This document shows, piece after piece, positions 25,551-31,686 of a stretch of 64,000 nucleotides of DNA (its first letter is position 1; the number at the start of each line of letters is the position of its first letter). The DNA is from Persicimonas caeni (GTDB lineage Bacteria > Myxococcota_A > Bradymonadia > Bradymonadales > Bradymonadaceae): positions 3,623,074 through 3,687,073 of the forward strand of contig NZ_CP041186.1 in assembly GCF_006517175.1 (NCBI RefSeq), read 5' to 3'. The translations under genes and the position numbers were made by a program. A model generated the notes under the pieces. The model was not told where the DNA came from. It saw nothing but the letters and a program-made list of their open reading frames with translations, and searched no databases.

Positions 25551-26075
25551 TTAAAACTCGACGCGAAGCATCGCTCCGTTACCCGTCAGCCCCACCGACC
25601 ACTTCAGCTTGCTCGCCTGGCCGTCGGAGACGTCCTCGGGCAGGCCCAGCTCCTTGCGAAGCTTGCGGTTGTGCTTGTCGGCCACCTGGCTCACGGGCAG
25701 GTGCTCGGCCTTCCCCACGATGGTCTCGTCGTCGACCTTCGCGTTGTCGGCGAGCACGTCGTCGTTCATCACCAGCTCGAACCGGCCGCTTTGGCGCAGC
25801 GCCTTCTCGAGGGTGTCGGCGGCCATCTCGGCCTCGGCGTGGCCGCCGGCGGCCACCACGATGACGCTGGCGTTGTCGCCGGTCGCAAAGTAGCTCGCCG
25901 CCGCGTCGCCCGGGAAGGTCGCGACCCACTCGCCGAGCGGGTCGGGTTGTTCCTGGTTTGCCGATTCCGGGTCGGCCGTCTCTTCCTCAGGACTCGGCGC
26001 CTCCTGGGCGAAGCTCGACGAGGGAATCAGTAGAGAAGCGACCAAAAGGGCGACGGACGTGCGGCGACAAAACAT
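25551..26075 (-). CDS. Short internally deleted paralog of the secreted TolB/CsgG-like family
   Basis: 174 aa with a signal peptide (ALLVASLLIPSSSFA). Its N-terminal half (EWVATFPGDAAASYFATG ... VMNDDVLADNAKVDDETI) matches the two downstream-numbered paralogs at 26124-27407 and 27793-28992. It then jumps from KAEHLPVSQ directly to VADKHNRKLRKELGLPED and the common C-terminus (MLRVEF). About 250 residues, including both membrane segments of the longer paralogs, are missing, with the frame kept. It is therefore an in-frame deletion derivative. Whether it is still functional cannot be told from sequence. GAGG lies before the ATG. Confidence 0.8.
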   Translation of the reverse strand: MFCRRTSVALLVASLLIPSSSFAQEAPSPEEETADPESANQEQPDPLGEWVATFPGDAAASYFATGDNASVIVVAAGGHAEAEMAADTLEKALRQSGRFELVMNDDVLADNAKVDDETIVGKAEHLPVSQVADKHNRKLRKELGLPEDVSDGQASKLKWSVGLTGNGAMLRVEF

Positions 26076-26123
26076 ACAAACAGCCTCGAATCAGAATCAC
26101 AGATAAAATCAATCGGCCACGAT

Positions 26124-27407
26124 CTAGAACTCGACGCGCAGCCGCAGTCCGCCGCCGTCGGCATTGCCGGTGGCGTCGATCGACCAACTGTAGTTGCTCG
26201 CCTGCTCGTCAGCCAGCGCGTCGGCCAGGCCCAGGCGCCGCTTGAGTCGCTGGTTGTGCTTGTCGGCCAGGCGCTTCGCCTCGCTGAGCTCGACGGGGTG
26301 CGGGTTGATCAACAGCGAGCCGAGGTAGACCAGCGAGCCCGCCCCGAACAGAATCCAACCGTTGCGCTGGCGCGTATCATAGATCTCCTGGTCTTTCTCG
26401 ATCGCCGCCTCCACACGGTCCTGGCAGGCATTGTACTGCGCCTCCTGCTCGTACCAGTCGTACTTGGCGTCGCAATCCACGTAGTCGATATCGAGCCACG
26501 GGTCTTTGGCCGTCATGCCGTAGGCCGCACCTCCGATGGCCACGGCGACCCCGACCCCGAAGAGGCCATATTTCAAAGCGCGCTTTTTGTTGTAGTCGTC
26601 GGCCAAGTCCGACCGCCCGATCTCCTCGTAGAACTCGTCGACCGCGAGCGGCTTTTTGTACTTGCCGCGATACACGTTGCTCCACTGCCCCACCACGCTG
26701 CCGTACTGATTGACGGCGGTGACGTCCTCGAACCAGATATAGTTCTCGAGGTACTCCTGCTTGGCCCGCGCGAGCTCGCGGTCGCTGAGGCTCGGATCGT
26801 CAGCCTCGGCCTGCTCGACCTGCTCCTCGGTCGTCTCGGCGACGGCCTCGGCGGCCTTCTTGCTCACTCCCGAGCCCGGGCTGGAGGCCACCTCGGCGCT
26901 CGCCTCGACGGGCACACCGCGGGTGGCCGACATCGCCGCGACCGCCTCGCTCGACACCTTGTCGTAGATCGTGACCACCGCCGTGGGCGGCTGGCCCGCG
27001 CCGGCGTCGAACACGCGCACGATCGCCATGTAGCGCACCGGCAGATGCTTGGCCTTCGCAAAGATCTGCTCGTCGTCGAGCTTCGAATTGTCGGCGAGCA
27101 TGTCGTCGTTCATCACCAGCTTGAACTTGCCGGTGTTGCGAAGCGCCTCCTCGAGCACGTCGGTCGCCATGTCGACCTCGGCGTGCTCGCCGGCGGCCAC
27201 CACGACCGTGCGAACCTTGCTCGACGTGGGAAAGTAGCTCGCCGCCGCGTCGCCCGGGAAGGACTTGGTCCACTCGCTCCGAGCGTCGGGCTGTTCGGCG
27301 TCTTGGGGCTCGGTCTCGGTCGAGCCGGGGTCTTGGGCGAGGACCGCGGTCGGTGTGCTCGCAAGCGAGAGGGTGAGCAACGAGGCGATTAATCGTCGAT
27401 TTGGCAT
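26124..27407 (-). CDS. Secreted/membrane protein with TolB/CsgG-like N-terminal domain, paralog 2
   Basis: 427 aa. A signal peptide (SLLTLSLASTPTAVLA) is followed by an acidic spacer and a domain of about 110 aa (VVVAAGEHAEVDMATDVLEEALRNTG... FKLVMNDDMLADN... VVTIYDKVSSEAVAAM). Its pattern, a strand, a helix of the type LxxALrxtgkF, and later strands, resembles the TolB N-terminal/FlgO/CsgG fold; the similarity is a judgement by eye. Two hydrophobic segments (about residues 285-300 and 348-368) flank a Cys-containing loop (YVDCDAKYDW... YNACQDR). The end is NPHPVELSEAKRLADKHNQRLKRRLGL plus a beta-strand tail. Tandem arrangement with two paralogs implies local duplication. Confidence 0.8.
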   Translation of the reverse strand: MPNRRLIASLLTLSLASTPTAVLAQDPGSTETEPQDAEQPDARSEWTKSFPGDAAASYFPTSSKVRTVVVAAGEHAEVDMATDVLEEALRNTGKFKLVMNDDMLADNSKLDDEQIFAKAKHLPVRYMAIVRVFDAGAGQPPTAVVTIYDKVSSEAVAAMSATRGVPVEASAEVASSPGSGVSKKAAEAVAETTEEQVEQAEADDPSLSDRELARAKQEYLENYIWFEDVTAVNQYGSVVGQWSNVYRGKYKKPLAVDEFYEEIGRSDLADDYNKKRALKYGLFGVGVAVAIGGAAYGMTAKDPWLDIDYVDCDAKYDWYEQEAQYNACQDRVEAAIEKDQEIYDTRQRNGWILFGAGSLVYLGSLLINPHPVELSEAKRLADKHNQRLKRRLGLADALADEQASNYSWSIDATGNADGGGLRLRVEF

Positions 27408-27500
27408 GGGTCCGCCCAGGCTAAACAGGGGAAATAGAGCGCGGCGAGTTTAGGCGGGCGTCGATCCCGCGTCAACGTGGCTTCGGGCGTTGCGAAACGT

Positions 27501-27766
27501 GCGTCGGTCGCTCCGATGGCCGTTTCTCATTTGCGAAACGCGCGTCGGTCGCTCCGAGGCGACCTCTCGCAAGTGCATAAGGCGCGTCGGTCGCTCCGAC
27601 GGGCTTTTTTCATTTGTAAAACGCGCGTCGGTCACTCCGATGCGGCCTCTCGCAAGTGCATAAGGCGCGTCGGTCGCTCCGTTCGCCGGTTCGCATTTGC
27701 CAAGATGCCCGTCGGTCGCTCCGACGCGACTTCTTCTGCCGCAAAAACGCGCGTCGGTCGCCCCGA
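27501..27766. repeat. Seven-copy phased array of a 16-bp dyad-containing repeat
   Basis: Cores GCGTCGGTCGCTCCGA (or close variants) start at 27501, 27542, 27584, 27625, 27667, 27709 and 27751, spacings of 41, 42, 41, 42, 42 and 42 bases. Each core has the dyad TCGG-n5-CCGA, extended to CGTCGG/CCGACG in copies 3 and 6. The 25-26-base segments between cores are related to each other (CATTTGCGAAACGC, CTCGCAAGTGCATAAGGC types alternate), so this is not a CRISPR array. The spacing equals about four helical turns. It fills the 385-base gap upstream of the 26124-27407 gene. Confidence 0.9.
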
Positions 27767-27792
27767 ACGCCGTTTTACACCTTCGAGACGTG

Positions 27793-28992
27793 TCAGAACC
27801 CGACCCGCACGCTCATCCCACGCGGGCTCACGCCCACCGACCACTCCCACGCGCTCGCGTGCTCGTTGGCCGCGGCCTCGGGCAGGCCGAGCTCGTCGCG
27901 GATCTCTTGGTTATGCTCGCCGGCGAGTTGCTTGGCCTCGTCGAGCTCGATGGGGTGCGGGTTGTAGAGCATCCCGACGAACACCGACGACACGAACAGG
28001 CCGCCGCCGACCACGCCGGCGGTCACCAGGCGCGTCTCGTCGCCCGGCTCGCCGGTGAGCAACAGCGCGGCCGCCGAGCCGGCGCCCAGCGTGGCCAGGC
28101 CTGCCACCGTCGTCCACTTGATCGTGCTGTGCGTGTCGTACGCCTCGGCCAGATCGGGCCGGCCGATCTCGCGGTAGAACGCCTCGCCCTCGAGCGACTC
28201 CTTCTGGTCGCCGCGGTAGACGCGCTTCCACTGGCTGAGCGGCGCCTCGTTGCCCGCCTCGTCGAACCAAACATAGCGCGCCAGGTACGCCCGGCGCGCC
28301 GGGTCGGCCGCGCGCTCGGCCGTCTCGACGGCCCCCGCCGCCGCGTCGGCGCCGGCTCGTTCGGCGTCTTGTTTGCCCTGCTCGGTTTGTTGGCTGGCGT
28401 TGTCGGTCTTCTCGGTCTCCTCAGTCTGCGCAGGCGCGCTGTCCGCCGGCGGCCGGTCGCTCGGCTTGGGCTCCGCCCCGCGGGTCACCGACAGCGCCGT
28501 GGCCGCCTCGCCGGTCGCCTTGTCGTAGACGGTCACCACCGCCGTGGGCGGCTTGCCCGCCGCCCCGGCATACACGCGCACCACGGCGACCTGCCCGACG
28601 GGCAGGTGCTTGGCCTTCGCGACAATCTTGGCGTCGTCGACCGCCGAGTTGTCGGCGAGCGCGTCGTCGTTCATGACGAAGTGAAACGCGTCGCTGTCGC
28701 GCAGCGCGCCCTCGAGCGTATCGGCCGTCAACTCAACCTCGCTGTGTTCGCCCGCGGCGACCACGATGACCGCGGCGTCGTCGCCCCGACGAAAGTAGGT
28801 CAACGTCGCGTCCGCGCCGAACGAGGCGCGCCAGGCGCCCGCGGCCGTGCTCGACTGCGCGTCGGGCCCCTCGGCCGCGCCCATCGGGCCGCGCGGTTCG
28901 TCGGAGGGTGCATCGTCCTGGGCGAAGGCGGCGCCAGGGGCCAGGGTGAGGGTGGCGATAATGAGTAGAAGCGTCAGGGGGCGGTACGGCAT
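27793..28992 (-). CDS. Secreted/membrane protein with TolB/CsgG-like N-terminal domain, paralog 1
   Basis: 399 aa. Signal peptide (LLLIIATLTLAPGAAFA), acidic spacer, then the same domain as its two neighbours (VIVVAAGEHSEVELTADTLEGAL, VMNDDALADNSAVDDAKIV, KAKHLPVGQVAVVRVYAG, PPTAVVTVYDKATGEAATAL). The middle is rich in Ala, Glu and Gln and probably disordered. Two hydrophobic segments follow (about 290-312 and 320-345). The C-terminus is NPHPIELDEAKQLAGEHNQEIRDELGL and a strand ending VRVGF. The cysteines of paralog 2's loop are absent. A role in the envelope is likely; no specific function can be given. Confidence 0.8.
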   Translation of the reverse strand: MPYRPLTLLLIIATLTLAPGAAFAQDDAPSDEPRGPMGAAEGPDAQSSTAAGAWRASFGADATLTYFRRGDDAAVIVVAAGEHSEVELTADTLEGALRDSDAFHFVMNDDALADNSAVDDAKIVAKAKHLPVGQVAVVRVYAGAAGKPPTAVVTVYDKATGEAATALSVTRGAEPKPSDRPPADSAPAQTEETEKTDNASQQTEQGKQDAERAGADAAAGAVETAERAADPARRAYLARYVWFDEAGNEAPLSQWKRVYRGDQKESLEGEAFYREIGRPDLAEAYDTHSTIKWTTVAGLATLGAGSAAALLLTGEPGDETRLVTAGVVGGGLFVSSVFVGMLYNPHPIELDEAKQLAGEHNQEIRDELGLPEAAANEHASAWEWSVGVSPRGMSVRVGF

Positions 28993-29084
28993 GGGAGGCT
29001 CTCGAGTCGCTGCGGGTTGGCAATGCGCGGCGAGTCTAGCAGGTGGGGGAGGGGCGTCAAATCGGAGTCAGGGAGGGGACGAAG

Positions 29085-29212
29085 GAGGCGGATAAAGACC
29101 GATCACGATCACGACGACGATCACGCCACGATTGACCGTGAGCGTACATTTCGGTCGTGATCGTGATCGTCGTCGTGATCGGCAGTTCCATATCGGCAGT
29201 TCTATCCGCCTC
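29085..29212. repeat. GATCAC/GTGATC hairpin element, copy A
   Basis: Bounded by the perfect terminal inverted repeat GAGGCGGATA (29085-29094) and TATCCGCCTC (29203-29212). Inside, the left arm CCGATCACGATCACGACGAC (from 29099) faces the right arm GTGATCGTGATCGTCGTCGT (from 29157), imperfect because the GATCAC and GAC units are in slightly different order. It lies just after the end of the minus-strand lipoprotein gene. Related copies are at 30601, 31253 and 31554. Confidence 0.85.
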
Positions 29213-29229
29213 TCAGCAAATCCGCGTCA

Positions 29230-30513
29230 TCAAGCTCCGTCGCACATAGCGCCGTCGGTCGAGCCGTCGGACTGGCACGTATTACCCGCCTCCGGGTTAC
29301 TGGCCGACGTCCCGCACCAACTACTCATGCACTCGTCCGAGCTCTCGCACGGCTCGCCTGCGGCCTTCAAGGCCGTGCACGTGCCCGAGAAACTGCCCGA
29401 CGAGCCGTCCTCGGCGACCTTGCAGTAGGTGCTCTCGTTGCATTGGCCGTAGTTGCAGCCCTCGCCCTCGCCCTTGCGCGCCTTGCACACGTTGGGCGAC
29501 TCGCCGGTTTCGGGGTCGTAGGTCTCGCAGTAGGCGCCGTCGACGCACCCGCCCGAGTCGCACGACTCGCCCACGGCGCTGGGCGCCTTGCACGTGCCCA
29601 CGGTCTGACCGGTGTCCGAGTCGTACTGCTGGTCGCAGAACAGCCCGTCTTTGCACGACTGCGAGCTGCCGCCGCACGCGTCGCCCACGTCGCCGATCTT
29701 CTCGCAGGTGCCCACGAATTCACCGGTGTCCTCGTCGTACTCCTGGTTGCAATAGGTTCCCTCGACGCACTCGTCCGACCACTCGCACGCCTCGCCGATC
29801 GCAAAGCCCGTCGAGCAGGTGCCCGGCTGGGTGACCTCACCGTTCTCGCTCCACTCCTGGCCCATGCACTCGCCGACGACGCATTCTTCGTCCGAGTAGC
29901 ACTCCCCGCCGTCCTCGACCTGGCCCTCGAGCGTCTTCTCGCAGACCTCCGGCTCCGCTGCGCCATCCGGGAAGACGCCGTAGGAGCAGTCGAGCGACTC
30001 CATGGTCGCCAGGCAGTCGCCGGCGTTGTCGGCGCTATACGTCGCGCGCCCCGACTCGACGCTGTCGTTCATCTGCCCGAGCAGGTTGCCGAACAACGCC
30101 TGCGCCTTGGTCTGGCACTCCGCCTCGTTGGCCGCCCCACCGAACTCCGAGAGCACCTCCTGCTTCTCGGCCTCGTCGCAGCAACCGAAGATCCGCCCAC
30201 ACACGATCTCGGCGTATTTTTGCGGCAACTGGTCGAGAGCCACGGGCGGACCGTCGACGACGGGAATGTTACTGCCGCCATCGTATTTGCAGACCCTCGA
30301 CACGCCCGCGTCGCTCCCCTCGGCGGGTTCTTCGTCGCTGAGCTCGCAGGTGTAGTTAGAGGGACAATCGTCGTTCGTCTCACAGGAGATCGGGCTACTG
30401 CTGCCGCCCGAGGGGTCGCCGCAGCCGACGAAGAGACAGGTGCTCAGGCCGACCAGGACGACCCCGAGGGTGCGGGCGCCCAGTGGGCGGAATAGTTCGT
30501 GTAATTTTTTCAT
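29230..30513 (-). CDS. Cys-rich lipoprotein with Dickkopf-like repeats
   Basis: 427 aa. The lipoprotein signal (LGVVLVGLSTCLFVGC) gives a lipid-anchored Cys. A domain of about 130 aa (LPQKYAEIVCGRIFGCCDEAE...) is followed by at least five Cys-rich modules of about 35-40 aa. Each has the form GExCxxxxECVEGTYCNQ... TGTCEK or a close variant, reminiscent of Dickkopf N-terminal cysteine modules common in myxobacterial surface proteins. With more than 35 cysteines it must depend on periplasmic disulfide formation. The Shine-Dalgarno AGGAAG lies before the ATG. Substrate or partner unknown. Confidence 0.85.
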   Translation of the reverse strand: MKKLHELFRPLGARTLGVVLVGLSTCLFVGCGDPSGGSSSPISCETNDDCPSNYTCELSDEEPAEGSDAGVSRVCKYDGGSNIPVVDGPPVALDQLPQKYAEIVCGRIFGCCDEAEKQEVLSEFGGAANEAECQTKAQALFGNLLGQMNDSVESGRATYSADNAGDCLATMESLDCSYGVFPDGAAEPEVCEKTLEGQVEDGGECYSDEECVVGECMGQEWSENGEVTQPGTCSTGFAIGEACEWSDECVEGTYCNQEYDEDTGEFVGTCEKIGDVGDACGGSSQSCKDGLFCDQQYDSDTGQTVGTCKAPSAVGESCDSGGCVDGAYCETYDPETGESPNVCKARKGEGEGCNYGQCNESTYCKVAEDGSSGSFSGTCTALKAAGEPCESSDECMSSWCGTSASNPEAGNTCQSDGSTDGAMCDGA

Positions 30514-30600
30514 GGTGACTTCCTCAATTCATAGGTGAATAGCGACGGGGCTATCGTAGAGGAAGTTGGGGGTGGAGCCAAGAATTGGAGGATGGGGAGA

Positions 30601-30801
30601 CGCGGATAAAAGCCGATCACGATCACGACGACGATCACGGTCGAAGCCGACGTAAGCGGTCAATCAACCGTGATCGTGATCGTCGTCGTGATCGTGATCG
30701 GCCGTTCCCTCCGCAGTTCCCGATCAGAGAAATTCTGCCAATTTCCCGCTCAGCGCATCTTCTAGGCCGCCTCCGCTAAAAAAGGACGCAACAAATCGAG
30801 C
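30601..30801. repeat. GATCAC/GTGATC hairpin copy B with conserved 3' leader
   Basis: The left arm begins GCCGATCACGATCACGACGA (30612-30641) and the right arm ACCGTGATCGTGATCGTCGT (30667-30702). It is followed by a leader of about 100 bases (30703-30801, starting CGTTCCCTCCGC and ending CAACAAATCGAGC). That leader recurs almost unchanged after copy C. The unit precedes the four-helix-bundle gene; the remaining bases of the 30514-30904 gap hold the gene's Shine-Dalgarno AAGGAGA and nothing else I can call. Confidence 0.85.
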
Positions 30802-30904
30802 TCCTGCGCCGAAAACCGTAATGAGGCGACTCCTTGATGGTGGTCGCTCTCATGATCGTTCTGTTTCAACTATCAACCTCGAGGAGACTCGAGAAGGAGA
30901 TAAC

Positions 30905-31240
30905 ATGCTCGCTTATGAGAAACTCGATGTTTACCAGTGTTCCCTCGATTTTGTCGCCCTGAGCGCCCAAGTGATCGAGGCGCTACCGCGCGGCCATAGC
31001 GATGTCGCCAACCAATTTCATCGAGCAGCCTATTCAGTTCCACTTAATATCGCAGAAGGTAGCGGAAAGATGACCGCCAAAGACTCGCGTCGCTACCGCG
31101 CGATTGCGCGTGGTTCAGCTGCCGAATGCAACGCGATTCTCGATGTCCTCGATCGCCTTAATGTCATCGAGTCACAGCAGTACCGGAAGGGCAAAGAGTT
31201 GACGAAGCGGATGGTGCAGATGTTGACAAAGATGTGCTGA
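30905..31240 (+). CDS. Four-helix-bundle protein, S23/TIGR02436 (Avd-like) family
   Basis: 111 aa. The start at 30905 is fixed by AAGGAGA five bases upstream. The family signature is clear: YEKLDVYQCSLDFVALSAQV, the helix FHRAAYSVPLNIAEGSGK, and a third helix RYRAIARGSAAECNAILDVLDRL. These small basic proteins form pentameric helical bundles. Relatives occur in intervening sequences of 23S rRNA genes and, as Avd, in diversity-generating retroelements, where they bind nucleic acid. Here the gene is framed by copies of a GATCAC/GTGATC hairpin and its tail is duplicated downstream, so it looks like part of a repeated, possibly mobile unit. No reverse transcriptase is nearby. Confidence 0.9.
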   Translation: MLAYEKLDVYQCSLDFVALSAQVIEALPRGHSDVANQFHRAAYSVPLNIAEGSGKMTAKDSRRYRAIARGSAAECNAILDVLDRLNVIESQQYRKGKELTKRMVQMLTKMC

Positions 31241-31252
31241 TAGTCCGCAGAC

Positions 31253-31459
31253 GCGGATAAAAGCCGATCACGATCACGATCACGACGACGATCACGGTCG
31301 AAGCGAACGTAGGCCGTCAATCAACCGTGATCGTGATCGTCGTCGTGATCGTGATCGGCCGTTCCCTCCGCATTTCCCGATCAGAGAAATTCTGCCAATT
31401 TCCCGCTCAGCGCATCTTCTAGGCCGTCTCCGCTAAAAAGGGACGCAACAAATCGAGCC
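31253..31459. repeat. GATCAC/GTGATC hairpin copy C with leader
   Basis: The left arm (31263-31298) and right arm (31324-31359) are each 36 bases and start GCCGATCACGATCACGATCA and ACCGTGATCGTGATCGTCGT. The following leader (31360-31459) repeats 30703-30801 with few changes. Together they reproduce the unit that lies upstream of the intact gene. Confidence 0.85.
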
Positions 31460-31461
31460 CC

Positions 31462-31545
31462 AATGTCATCGAGTCACAGCAGTACCGGAAGGGCAAAGAG
31501 TTGACGAAGCGGATGGTGCAGATGTTGACAAAGATGTGCTGATAG
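31462..31545 (+). pseudogene. Truncated second copy of the four-helix-bundle gene (3' end only)
   Basis: From AATGTCATCGAGTCACAG to the TGATAG stop, this segment is essentially identical to 31160-31243, the last 27 codons of the intact gene, at an offset of 302 bases. The rest of the gene, about 250 bases, and its start are missing; the leader of copy C joins directly to this tail. It is a deletion remnant of a tandem duplication. Confidence 0.9.
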
Positions 31546-31553
31546 CCCGCAGA

Positions 31554-31672
31554 CGCGGATAAAAGCCGATCACGATCACGATGACGATCACGGTCGAAGC
31601 GAACGTAGGCCGTCAATCAACCGTGATCGTGATCGTCGTCGTGATCGTGATCGGCCGTTCCCTCCGCATTTC
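31554..31672. repeat. GATCAC/GTGATC hairpin copy D
   Basis: The left arm starts GCCGATCACGATCACGATGA (31565-31594) and the right arm ACCGTGATCGTGATCGTCGT (31620-31655), then CGTTCCCTCCGCATTTCC. The leader seen after copies B and C is cut short here, near the end of the aconitase gene. It closes the array of hairpin, gene, hairpin, gene tail, hairpin. Confidence 0.85.
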
Positions 31673-31686
31673 CGCCAATTAACACC

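Noticed and set aside
27501-27766. CRISPR array
   Set aside because: Regular spacing suggests it, but the core is only 16 bp, the intervening segments are related to each other and no cas gene is present.
27477-28058. 193-aa open frame running through the phased array
   Set aside because: The 41-base spacings change the reading frame between repeats, so the repeated peptide is not kept; it also runs antisense into a real gene.
29085-29212. Coding Arg-Asp repeats (RDRDRRRDRDR) read from the GATCAC hairpins
   Set aside because: The open frames begin and end at the hairpins and have no start signals; the repetition is a property of the DNA palindrome.
30601-31672. Diversity-generating retroelement, because of the Avd-like protein
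   Set aside because: No reverse transcriptase, no template/variable repeat pair with adenine-specific changes; the repeats are hairpins and simple duplications.
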